Shown one piece after another: positions 1 to 7,182 of a stretch of 37,687 nt of DNA (positions are counted from its first letter, which is position 1; each line of letters opens with the position of its first letter). The translations under genes and the position numbers were made by a program. The stretch lies in the NCBI GenBank assembly GCA_944385025.1, contig CALWVQ010000003.1:1-37687 (forward strand), read 5' to 3'. The DNA is from an uncultured Eubacterium sp. Its GTDB lineage: Bacteria; Bacillota; Clostridia; Oscillospirales; Acutalibacteraceae. The notes under the pieces were generated by a model. That model was not told where the DNA came from. It did no database searches and saw nothing but the letters and a program-made list of their open reading frames with translations.

Positions 1-134
1 GCGACGTTACCCGTAAGAAAAAACTTCTTGAAAAGCAGAAAGAAGGTAAAAAGAGAATGCGCCAGTTCGGTTCTGTGGAAGTTCCCCAGGAGGCGTTTCT
101 TGCCGTTCTTAAGCTTTCAAGCGACGACGAATAA
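1..134 (+). CDS. lepA: Elongation factor 4 (LepA), C-terminal end only
   Basis: The window opens inside a gene. Reading codons from base 3 gives 43 residues ending in a TAA at 132-134. The tail is very basic ([16 protein letters not shown]) and is followed by [14 protein letters not shown], the highly conserved C-terminus of the ribosomal back-translocase EF4/LepA, a translation GTPase. The GTPase domains lie upstream of the window. The stop is followed 11 bases later by an intrinsic terminator, so this ends the lepA transcription unit. Identification rests on family memory of this tail and is quite secure despite the short piece. Confidence 0.9.
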   Translation, partial: DVTRKKKLLEKQKEGKKRMRQFGSVEVPQEAFLAVLKLSSDDE

Positions 135-145
135 TTATTACAACA

Positions 146-173
146 AAAGAGATACCGTTTCGGTATCTCTTTT
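146..173 (+). terminator. Intrinsic terminator after lepA
   Basis: A perfect 12-bp stem (146-157 with 161-172) closes a three-base TTT loop, and the right arm runs into TTTT. It lies just after the lepA stop. Confidence 0.85.
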
Positions 174-184
174 CTATTACAGTC

Positions 185-213
185 TTGTTAAAAATGAAAA
201 TTTATTATATAAT
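185..213 (+). promoter_or_regulatory. SigmaA-type promoter for the radical SAM gene
   Basis: TTGTTA at 185-190 and TATAAT at 208-213 are separated by 17 bp. The predicted transcript starts near 220, only about 10 bases before the ATG at 231, leaving a very short leader that holds AGGTGA as ribosome site. Confidence 0.6.
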
Positions 214-230
214 TACTCACAGGTGATTTT

Positions 231-1307
231 ATGGCAATATCGGTAATGCTTAAACCTGCCTCAAGTAATTGCAATCTGGCGTGCGAATACTGCTTCTATC
301 ATTCGCTGTCTTTAGAAAGAAAAGAGTATTCAAAGGGAATGATGAGCATTGAAACGGCGAAAAGGGTTATAAAAAGCGCCCTCGATTTCGCAAAAGGGGA
401 GGACGTTTATTTTACTTTTCAAGGCGGTGAACCTCTTTTAAGAGGTTTGGATTTTTTTGAAAGTTTTGCGGACTTTGTTAAGAAAAATAATAATCAAGGC
501 TCAAAAATCCACTATTGTCTTCAAACAAACGCCACTCTTTTAGACGACGCAACCGCCTGCTTTTTGGCTGAAAGCGGCTTTCTTGTGGGCGTATCTCTTG
601 ACGGGGATAAAGATATGAATAAATATCGTGTTTATCCCGACGGCAAAAGTTCCTTTGAGCAGGTAATGGCAGGAATAGAACTTTTAAAAAAGCACAAAGT
701 TACTTTCAACATATTATCTGTTCTTACAAAAAACACTGCAAAAAATTTCAAAACGGCGTACAGGTTTTTCAAAGAAAATGATTTGCGTTATTTGCAGTTT
801 ATCCCCTGCCTTAAACCTTTTAGCGATAACTATGACCCAAGCCTTTATATGAGCTGCGATGATTACGGCGACTTTTTAAACCGTTGTTTTAAAATCTATT
901 TTAACGGCTATATGCGAGGCGATTATATGTCCGTTCGCTGTTTTGACAACTACGTTGCTCTTGCAAAGGGACAGAATGCAGAGCAGTGCGGTATGAACGG
1001 CTGCTGTTCCACCCAATTTGTAGTGGAGGGCGACGGCAGTGTTTATCCCTGCGATTTTTACTGTACGGACGAGTGGTATCTTGGAAATATAAATGAAATG
1101 GATTTTAACAGTCTTTACCACAGTGAAAAATCAGTGGAGTTTTTAAAAAATTCATTTATTCTTGATGAAAGATGCAAAAAATGCCCCCATTTTTCTCTCT
1201 GTCGCGGGGGAGGATGCAAGCGAAATAAGCAAAGCGCCGACTATTGCACGGCGTATAAAAACTTTTTTGAAAATAATACAGATAAACTTTATATGATGGG
1301 AAGATAG
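231..1307 (+). CDS. Anaerobic sulfatase-maturase-like radical SAM/SPASM enzyme
   Basis: A 358-residue radical SAM protein. The CX3CX2C cluster motif (CNLACEYC) sits near residue 15, and FQGGEPLL is the glycine-rich SAM-contact motif. The C-terminal half carries the SPASM cysteines: CGMNGCC, then VVEGDGSVYPCDFYC, then CKKCPHFSLCRGGGC, which bind two auxiliary 4Fe-4S clusters. The VVE.DG.VYPCDF signature is typical of anaerobic sulfatase-maturating enzymes (anSME), which oxidise an active-site Ser or Cys of sulfatases to formylglycine in the cytoplasm. No sulfatase is in the window, so the substrate is unknown; another peptide-modifying SPASM enzyme remains possible. It has its own promoter and a 7-base gap to the next gene, a lipoprotein, so the two are probably co-transcribed. 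Confidence 0.85.
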   Translation: MAISVMLKPASSNCNLACEYCFYHSLSLERKEYSKGMMSIETAKRVIKSALDFAKGEDVYFTFQGGEPLLRGLDFFESFADFVKKNNNQGSKIHYCLQTNATLLDDATACFLAESGFLVGVSLDGDKDMNKYRVYPDGKSSFEQVMAGIELLKKHKVTFNILSVLTKNTAKNFKTAYRFFKENDLRYLQFIPCLKPFSDNYDPSLYMSCDDYGDFLNRCFKIYFNGYMRGDYMSVRCFDNYVALAKGQNAEQCGMNGCCSTQFVVEGDGSVYPCDFYCTDEWYLGNINEMDFNSLYHSEKSVEFLKNSFILDERCKKCPHFSLCRGGGCKRNKQSADYCTAYKNFFENNTDKLYMMGR

Positions 1308-1314
1308 TGAATTT

Positions 1315-2199
1315 ATGAAAAAGATTATATCGTTATTTCTTGTGTTGGCGCTTAGTGTTGCGGTATTTGCCGCCTGCTCAAAAGATGCGGAAAAGTCAGA
1401 GCAAAAAGAAGAAACCGATGCAGTATCAATTACGGTAGACAGTCATTATGAGGATTTTGACGAAAGTGCCGTAAACGCCTATGAAAAGATTTGTCAGGCA
1501 ATTATGAACGGGGACGAGCAGGTTAATTTTAATATGCTTCAGCTTGAAAATGTTAATCAGCTTTACTATACCAGCTTTCCTCTTTCCTCTTTGGTGGAGA
1601 GTATTGAAATTCTACCGGATAACAGCGGTTATCAAATAAAGTACAAAAACTCTCTTGAAGAGCATAAAAAACTTGTGGACGAGTTTGACAGTATGATTCT
1701 TTCAATTAAAGAGGAGTGCGGTTATTCACAGGTAAGCACAGATAACTATATTTTTAACGTGTATACTTATATCACAAAGAATTTTACTGCCGACAGTTCT
1801 GTGCTTACTCCGTATGACGCACTTGTGCAGAAAAAAGGGTATTCATCAGCAATAAACGCTCTTTTTGAGTATCTTGTACTTCAGGGTGGCGGCAAGGCTT
1901 GTCACGTTGTGGGAAACGGGGAAGCAAGCTTTATTTCCCTTGTTCAATTTGAAGGCAAATGGTATTATTTTGATGCCTACAGCGAGATAGAGGACAATCA
2001 GGGCAAGGCGCTTAAATTTTTTGCAATGAGCGATACTTCTCTTAACGCAACATATTCATATACCGACGGTGAAAAAGTAACCGAAACAGGTGACGGAGCT
2101 TTTGATAAATTAAGGCAGTCACAGTCCTTTGAAATAAACGGCACTAAAGTAACCGCAGCTTTGTCAGACGGAAGTAATTTTGAAATAGACTTGGCTTAA
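1315..2199 (+). CDS. Lipoprotein with a degenerate transglutaminase-like domain
   Basis: A 294-residue protein with a lipoprotein signal peptide: basic MKK, a hydrophobic stretch and the lipobox VFAAC with Cys20 as lipid anchor. A charged linker (about 24-40) follows. Residues about 150-235 read like a transglutaminase/protease-like fold: YDALVQKKGYSSAINALFE, a glycine-rich turn, then WYYFDAY. In active family members a Cys follows the KKG segment and a His precedes the WY..D strand. Here those places hold Ser (GYSSA) and no His (ASFISLVQF), so a non-catalytic, binding role is inferred. It probably shares a transcript with the radical SAM gene. It lacks a C/SxPxR sulfatase-type motif, so it is not an obvious maturase substrate. 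The fold call is moderate; the lipoprotein call is firm. Confidence 0.7.
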   Translation: MKKIISLFLVLALSVAVFAACSKDAEKSEQKEETDAVSITVDSHYEDFDESAVNAYEKICQAIMNGDEQVNFNMLQLENVNQLYYTSFPLSSLVESIEILPDNSGYQIKYKNSLEEHKKLVDEFDSMILSIKEECGYSQVSTDNYIFNVYTYITKNFTADSSVLTPYDALVQKKGYSSAINALFEYLVLQGGGKACHVVGNGEASFISLVQFEGKWYYFDAYSEIEDNQGKALKFFAMSDTSLNATYSYTDGEKVTETGDGAFDKLRQSQSFEINGTKVTAALSDGSNFEIDLA

Positions 2200-2217
2200 C
2201 ATAGTGTAAATTAACCG

Positions 2218-2273
2218 AACAACCTCATTTTTGCATACAATAAAGTATGTAATGAAATGAGGTTGTTTTTTTT
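2218..2273 (+). terminator. Hairpin plus T-tract before the DUF3343 gene; overlaps its ribosome site
   Basis: A 13-bp perfect stem (2218-2230 with 2255-2267) encloses a smaller hairpin (GCATAC/GTATGT) and runs into nine Ts. It fits an intrinsic terminator for the lipoprotein operon. The right arm also contains ATGAGG, the only plausible ribosome site for the ATG at 2274, so the same structure would mask translation of the next gene. Confidence 0.75.
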
Positions 2274-2489
2274 ATGATTTTGTATATGAAGGTAGGCTCG
2301 GTAACCAATGCTCAAAGAGGGGCGGCGGCTCTGAAAAGACAGGGCTATAAGCCGGTTATAAAAAGGCTGGAAAACCCCACTAAAACAGATGGCTGCGGAT
2401 ATGTTATCGTGGTCAGAGCTCAGGATGATGAGCCTGTAAATATAGTTGAAAAAAGCGGCGTCAGGGTTAGGAGTGTTGACAGAGAATGA
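2274..2489 (+). CDS. DUF3343 small protein (putative Se/S carrier-like)
   Basis: A 71-residue soluble protein matching the DUF3343 pattern: a short beta strand start (ILYMKVGSVTNAQRGAAAL), a basic middle and one cysteine at position 41 in the TDGCGY context, followed by a VIVV strand. Pfam describes the family as putative Se/S carrier-like; the single Cys would hold the persulfide or selenide. It overlaps the next gene, a cysteine desulfurase homologue, by four bases (ATGA), which suggests coupled translation and a functional pair. Start is ATG 2274 with ATGAGG 10 bases upstream; a second in-frame ATG at 2286 has no ribosome site. Biochemical function is inferred. Confidence 0.75.
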   Translation: MILYMKVGSVTNAQRGAAALKRQGYKPVIKRLENPTKTDGCGYVIVVRAQDDEPVNIVEKSGVRVRSVDRE

Positions 2490-3616
2490 TATATCTTGAC
2501 AACAGTGCAACCACTTACCCGAAACCAAAAGAGGTTTATGCCGCTGTAAACAAGGCAATGAGCGAGTATTCTTTCAACAGCGGCAGAGGGGGTTATAAAA
2601 AGTCTGTGCTTACGTCTGAAAAAATCTATAACGCAAGAGAAAATATTGCCTCTCTGATTAACTGCCTTCCGCAAAATATAGCATTTACTCAAAATTGTAC
2701 CATGGCACTCAATATGGCAGTTAAAGGAAGCATAAAAAAAGGAGATCATATAATAATTTCAAGCCTTGAGCATAATGCGGTTTCAAGAACGGTGCAGGCG
2801 CTCAAAGACAAAGAAATTATAAGTTATGATATAGCGCCGTACAGTTATAATGACGACGAGTTTCTCCATAATATTGAAATGCTGATAAATCCCAAAACGG
2901 CGTTGATTGTTTGCACAGGAGCGTCAAATGTTTTCGGCTGTGCTTTGCCTGTGGGCAAAATAGGCGCTCTTGCAAGAAAGAAAAATATCCGCTTCATTCT
3001 TGACGGAGCTCAAAGCATAGGCGTCTTTGATACGAATATGAAAAGAGATTTTATTGATATTCTTTGCTGTGCCGGACACAAAGGACTTTACGGCCCTATG
3101 GGAACAGGTTTTATCGCAGTTAGAGAGGGCATAACCCTTGACACCATAATTGAAGGGGGTACAGGCTCTTCCTCTCTCGAATTAACACAGCCTGACTATC
3201 TCCCTGACAGACTTGAATCAGGGACTCTTAACAACAGCGGAATTTTAGGGCTGAATGCAGGCGCTGAATTTGTGAAAGCAAAGAAGACAGAAAATATTTA
3301 CAATCACGAATTAGGACTTATAGAATATATTTACTCACATTTAGAAAAAAATAAAAATATACAGCTTTATACGCCGTATCCTAAAAAATTTAAAACAGCG
3401 CCTATACTGTCTTTTAATGCGGGAGATTACCATTCCGAAAAGACGGCAGGACTGCTTGCAAACAAAGGGATTGCCGTAAGGGCAGGAATTCACTGCGCCC
3501 CGATTGCGCATCGGTTTATAGGCACTCAGGACAGAGGAACAGTGAGAATTAGTCCCTCTGTTTTCACCACACAAAAGGAATGTGAAGTTTTTTTAAACTA
3601 TTTAAAAAAAATCTGA
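2486..3616 (+). CDS. Cysteine desulfurase-like class V aminotransferase
   Basis: A 376-residue PLP enzyme of the NifS/IscS-like fold. It starts MIYLDNSATTYPKP, the usual desulfurase N-terminus. The PLP lysine is K199 in CAGHKGLYGP, the cofactor aspartate lies in ILDGAQS, and a candidate catalytic Cys is C337 in RAGIHCAPIAH. The short form and the GLYGPMGTG motif fit the subgroup annotated 'cysteine desulfurase family protein' (TIGR01977 type) rather than the IscS or SufS house enzymes. It would release sulfur or selenium from cysteine or selenocysteine as an enzyme-bound persulfide, and the overlapping DUF3343 protein is the likely acceptor. No IscU/SufU scaffold is adjacent, which argues against general Fe-S assembly. 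Confidence 0.85.
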   Translation: MIYLDNSATTYPKPKEVYAAVNKAMSEYSFNSGRGGYKKSVLTSEKIYNARENIASLINCLPQNIAFTQNCTMALNMAVKGSIKKGDHIIISSLEHNAVSRTVQALKDKEIISYDIAPYSYNDDEFLHNIEMLINPKTALIVCTGASNVFGCALPVGKIGALARKKNIRFILDGAQSIGVFDTNMKRDFIDILCCAGHKGLYGPMGTGFIAVREGITLDTIIEGGTGSSSLELTQPDYLPDRLESGTLNNSGILGLNAGAEFVKAKKTENIYNHELGLIEYIYSHLEKNKNIQLYTPYPKKFKTAPILSFNAGDYHSEKTAGLLANKGIAVRAGIHCAPIAHRFIGTQDRGTVRISPSVFTTQKECEVFLNYLKKI

Positions 3617-3623
3617 TAATTGC

Positions 3624-3652
3624 TTTATTTATTTTCTTATGTGTGTTAAAAT
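3624..3652 (+). promoter_or_regulatory. Probable promoter for cdaA-cdaR
   Basis: TTTATT (3624-3629), 17 bp, TAAAAT (3647-3652) preceded by an extended -10 TGT. The predicted start near 3660 leaves a short leader holding AAGGAAG before the ATG at 3682. Confidence 0.45.
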
Positions 3653-3681
3653 ATTCCTATAACGAATTAAGGAAGTATCTT

Positions 3682-4560
3682 ATGCTTAATCAGATTACAG
3701 ACATCTTAAACAAAATATTAAGCCTGTTTTCAACCTTTACTATTTCGGACTTTTTTGATATATGCCTTGTGGCGATTATTTTTTATATTTGTATCCGCAT
3801 TATAAGGGAAAGCAGAGCTATTCAGCTTGCTAAAGGTCTTATATATCTTGCCATTGTTTACGGTATTGTAAACCTGCTTGATATGGAGGCTTCCAGCTTT
3901 ATATTTAAATCAATATTTTCAAACATTCTTATTATTGTTGCTATACTTTTCGGCCCTGAAATCAGGAATATACTTGAACAGGTTGGCCACGGCGCAACAG
4001 CAAAAAGCTTTAAAACCATTATCCATCCCGGAGTTGCAGTAGAAATTGCAGAATTGTCAGACGGCATAAGCGCTGTTTGTAAAGCTTGTTCAAATATGAG
4101 CGACCAAAAAGTAGGGGCTCTTATCTGTTTTGAAAACAACACAATTTTGGGCGACGTTATTGCAACGGGTACTGAGTTGAATGCCAAAGTATCAAGGGAA
4201 CTGGTGGAAAATATATTTTTCCCAAAATCTCCCCTTCACGACGGAGCTATGATAATCCGCGACGGAAGAGTTTTTGCGGCGGGATGTATTCTTCCCCTTA
4301 CTCAAAAAACGGTGTCTTCTTCATTCGGTACAAGGCATAGAGCGGCTATCGGAATAACGGAGCAGAGCGACGCTGTGGTAGTCGTTGTCAGTGAAGAAAC
4401 AGGAGCTATTTCAGTTGCGCAAAACGGTGTTCTCAGCACAGGAATGTCCGTTGGTGATTTAAGAGATATTCTTACCACAGAATTTGTTCCTACCGGATCC
4501 TCCTCGGATGAAAGGATAATCACAAGGCTTGTAAGGAGGATAAGAAATAATGGCAAATAA
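3682..4560 (+). CDS. cdaA: Diadenylate cyclase CdaA (c-di-AMP synthase)
   Basis: A 292-residue membrane enzyme making cyclic di-AMP from two ATP. Three hydrophobic segments occupy roughly residues 25-45, 50-68 and 75-92. The DAC domain follows, with the catalytic DGA motif at 187-189 (SPLHDGAMI) and RHR at 218-220 (FGTRHRAAIG). Length is close to the family's usual 270-290. The start is ATG 3682, which has AAGGAAG six bases upstream; an upstream in-frame GTG at 3643 lies in the promoter region and lacks a ribosome site. It overlaps cdaR by 11 bases, the usual arrangement, since CdaR binds and modulates CdaA. The customary third gene, glmM, is missing downstream. Confidence 0.95.
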   Translation: MLNQITDILNKILSLFSTFTISDFFDICLVAIIFYICIRIIRESRAIQLAKGLIYLAIVYGIVNLLDMEASSFIFKSIFSNILIIVAILFGPEIRNILEQVGHGATAKSFKTIIHPGVAVEIAELSDGISAVCKACSNMSDQKVGALICFENNTILGDVIATGTELNAKVSRELVENIFFPKSPLHDGAMIIRDGRVFAAGCILPLTQKTVSSSFGTRHRAAIGITEQSDAVVVVVSEETGAISVAQNGVLSTGMSVGDLRDILTTEFVPTGSSSDERIITRLVRRIRNNGK

Positions 4561-5836
4561 AAAGAAAAAATCAAAATTCTCCTTGCGAAAGCTTATCTAT
4601 AACGACAAGTATTTGATAATTATTTCAATTGTTCTTTCGTTAGTGGTGTGGATTGCTACATCTATTAATCTCTCGCCTGAAACTACAAAAACAATTACTG
4701 TTCCCGTAACAGTGGATTTCAGCGGCTCTGCCGCAGAACAGCTGGGACTTAAGTGTTTCGGTGATGAAAGTATTGATGTTGACGTAACGGTAAGCTGCAA
4801 GAAATATCTTGCAATGGAGGTAAGTGCAGACAATATTAATATTTCCCTTGATACCAACGCCGTTACTAACAGCGGGTATACAGATGTGCCTATTAAGGTT
4901 GATACAAATAACAATTCGGATTTTAAAGTAACAAGCTATTATCCCACTGTTTACCGCGCTTACTTTGATATTGAACAAGAAAAAACTATGGATATAGACA
5001 TACGCTATACCAATGAGGACTTTATTGCAGACGGTTATATGATGGGCGAGCCTTTGCTTAGCGAAAGCACCGTTACAGTGAGAGGTCCCAGAACTTATGT
5101 GAGCCAGGTTGAAAGCGTTGTGTCAAATGTTAATATTGAAAAAGAGTTAAACCAGACAACGTCTATGGATTTGTCACTGACGGCTGTTGACAGCTACGGC
5201 TCAAGGGTAAGCTATATAACTATTGACACCGGCGGCGAAAGTCTTACTATAACCATTCCTGTCCTAAAGGAAATGACTCTTGATGTTTCGGCTTCGTTTA
5301 CCGGCAAGCCGAGTCGTGTAAGTACAGCTGATTTTGACGTCGCTTACAGCGTGAAAAGAGTTAGCGCAGGCGTGCTGGAGGATGCCGACATTAAAGTGGC
5401 AAATATCGGCACTATTGATTTCTCCCAGCTTAATGTGGGCGAAAACAAGTTTACGTTTAATGTAGATTCGATGAAGGGAATAGTTGTTCTTGATAATATT
5501 GATACTATCACGGCAACAGTAACTGTGCCTTCCGATTATGTAAGCACAACGGTAAATGTAAATACGTCAAACGGCAGCGTTATTAACGTGCCTGACGGCT
5601 ATAAAGCAACGGTAACAAGCATAAGTTCAAACGAAGTAACAGTTATCGGTAAGGAGGAAAATGTTGAAAATCTAACCTCCTCAAATATTAAGCTTGTAGT
5701 TGATTTGTCAAAAATCGACAGCAAGGAAATTAAAACAGGTCTTACCACATTTGACGCAGCAACAGCAGTAGAAAAATCTGATACCTGCTGGGTTTACGGA
5801 AAATATAAGGTGACAGTCAATATTACAAAAGCATAA
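4550..5836 (+). CDS. cdaR: CdaR, YbbR-domain regulator of CdaA
   Basis: A 428-residue protein with a basic N-terminus, one membrane helix (about 24-42, YLIIISIVLSLVVWIATS) and an extracellular remainder of repeated beta-rich YbbR domains. The repeats show the characteristic tITVPV and tVTV strand starts and a recurring V.GP pattern (VRGPRTYVSQV; VIGKEENVENL). CdaR proteins bind CdaA at the membrane and tune c-di-AMP output. AAGGAGG lies 10 bases before the ATG, inside cdaA, so translation is likely coupled. A strong palindromic terminator follows the stop. Confidence 0.9.
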   Translation: MANKKKKSKFSLRKLIYNDKYLIIISIVLSLVVWIATSINLSPETTKTITVPVTVDFSGSAAEQLGLKCFGDESIDVDVTVSCKKYLAMEVSADNINISLDTNAVTNSGYTDVPIKVDTNNNSDFKVTSYYPTVYRAYFDIEQEKTMDIDIRYTNEDFIADGYMMGEPLLSESTVTVRGPRTYVSQVESVVSNVNIEKELNQTTSMDLSLTAVDSYGSRVSYITIDTGGESLTITIPVLKEMTLDVSASFTGKPSRVSTADFDVAYSVKRVSAGVLEDADIKVANIGTIDFSQLNVGENKFTFNVDSMKGIVVLDNIDTITATVTVPSDYVSTTVNVNTSNGSVINVPDGYKATVTSISSNEVTVIGKEENVENLTSSNIKLVVDLSKIDSKEIKTGLTTFDAATAVEKSDTCWVYGKYKVTVNITKA

Positions 5837-5840
5837 AAAT

Positions 5841-5871
5841 AAAGCCTGACTCTTAAGAGTCAGGCTTTTAC
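5841..5871. terminator. Bidirectional terminator between cdaR and rodA
   Basis: A perfect 14-bp inverted repeat (5841-5854 with 5855-5868) centred on CTTAAG, with T-rich flank on the + side and an A-rich left flank giving Ts on the - strand. The two genes converge here, with stops at 5836 and 5874. Confidence 0.85.
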
Positions 5872-5873
5872 TT

Positions 5874-7025
5874 TTACTGTGTGTAAAACAATGATTTGCT
5901 CTGCGATTTTGAATATCTGTAAACGCTCAGCTCAATGCCTAAAGCAAGATAAATGCAAAGTGATGACGAACCGCCTGCCGAAAATAAAGGAAGGGTAATT
6001 CCGATACAGGGGAGCAGGGAGAGCGCCATTCCCACATTAATAAATATCTGTGCAAAAAGCATTGTGGAAATTCCGCTGCACATTAAATATCCTACATTAT
6101 CCCTTGCTTTAAGACCTGTTGAAAGAACTCTGAGAACAAGAATTAAAAGAAGCAGTATAAGGGCAATAGCGCCTATGTAACCAAATTCCTCCCCTGCAAC
6201 AGATAAAATCATATCGTTTTCGTTTGCAGGGACTGTAAAATCAGTGCTTTGGGTCATTGTGCCTTTAAGAAATCCTTGTCCTGTCCATCCTCCGCCGCCC
6301 ATTGCGATTTTAGCATTGTTTTGCTGATACATTGCGTCAGGATATTGTTCGGGATAAAACAACGCCGTAATTCTCTCTCTCTGAATACCGTTAATTAATC
6401 CGGTTTGCCAAGCCACTGCAAATCCTACGATGATTGCGCATATTCCTGCTACGAAATAGCCCATATTTACCTTGGCAAAAAACAGCATTCCGATAAACAT
6501 AATAAGGAATACAAGAGCAGAGCCGGCATCACCTGTAATGAGAACAAGCCCAACAGGTATTGCCCCGTGAATAACCAGCGGGATAATTGTTTTTATCCTG
6601 TTGATATGGTCTTTAACCATGTCAAGATGATATGAAAAAGAAATTATGAATCCCACTTTTAAAAGCTCTGAGGGCTGAAAGTAAAATATTTTCAAATCCA
6701 GCCAGGATTTTGCGTCGGGTCTGTCAGGGGGAGCAACGCCGAAAATAAATGTAATTATCATCAGCAGCACGCATCCTCCTGCTATAAGCGGCCACAGTTT
6801 TGATATAATCTCGTAGTCAATGTTGGAAACTATTATGGCAAAAACAAGTCCGCCCATAACGGAAACCAGCATACTTCTTACATCGCTTGAGATTATTTGC
6901 CCCTCTGCAAGAGAGGAGTGGGTAGCACTGTAAACGAGAGTAAGACCATAAGCAGAACAAAGCACAGCGGTAATTGCAGTAACAAAATCAAGACCGCCGA
7001 AAAAGCCTATTCTGTTTTGTTTCAT
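5874..7025 (-). CDS. rodA: RodA-type SEDS peptidoglycan polymerase
   Basis: A 383-residue polytopic membrane protein of the SEDS family (RodA/FtsW/SpoVE), which polymerises lipid II glycan strands with a partner class B PBP. About ten hydrophobic segments are visible. Family motifs include PSELLKVGFI, the GDAGSALVF segment, the long extracytoplasmic loop with NNAKIAMGGGG, AGEEFGYIGA, and the C-terminal INVGMALSLLPCIGITLPL followed by SAGGSSS. NxGM and the LPL segment favour RodA over FtsW; SpoVE-like use in sporulation cannot be excluded. GGGAGG lies 13 bases before the ATG, slightly far. It stands alone on the - strand with its own promoter, divergent from fhs. Confidence 0.88.
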   Translation of the reverse strand: MKQNRIGFFGGLDFVTAITAVLCSAYGLTLVYSATHSSLAEGQIISSDVRSMLVSVMGGLVFAIIVSNIDYEIISKLWPLIAGGCVLLMIITFIFGVAPPDRPDAKSWLDLKIFYFQPSELLKVGFIISFSYHLDMVKDHINRIKTIIPLVIHGAIPVGLVLITGDAGSALVFLIMFIGMLFFAKVNMGYFVAGICAIIVGFAVAWQTGLINGIQRERITALFYPEQYPDAMYQQNNAKIAMGGGGWTGQGFLKGTMTQSTDFTVPANENDMILSVAGEEFGYIGAIALILLLLILVLRVLSTGLKARDNVGYLMCSGISTMLFAQIFINVGMALSLLPCIGITLPLFSAGGSSSLCIYLALGIELSVYRYSKSQSKSLFYTQ

Positions 7026-7064
7026 AGCTGTCTATCAACCTCCCGTCACCGTTGTTTAAGTTAT

Positions 7065-7093
7065 ATTATATTAAATTATAAAACTCATTTCAA
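7065..7093 (-). promoter_or_regulatory. SigmaA promoter for rodA
   Basis: On the - strand, TTGAAA (7088-7093), 17 bp and TATAAT (7065-7070). The predicted start near 7058 leaves a leader of about 33 bases containing GGGAGG. Confidence 0.75.
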
Positions 7094-7121
7094 GTCAATA
7101 GCAAAATTATGTATATTATTG

Positions 7122-7150
7122 TTGGAATATCAAATTAAATATGATATAAT
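7122..7150 (+). promoter_or_regulatory. SigmaA promoter for the fhs operon
   Basis: TTGGAA (7122-7127), 17 bp, TATAAT (7145-7150) with an extended -10 TGA. The start near 7157 leaves about 26 bases of leader with AAGGAG, too short for a riboswitch. Confidence 0.8.
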
Positions 7151-7182
7151 AACCCTTAAGAATACTGATAAGGAGCAAATTT

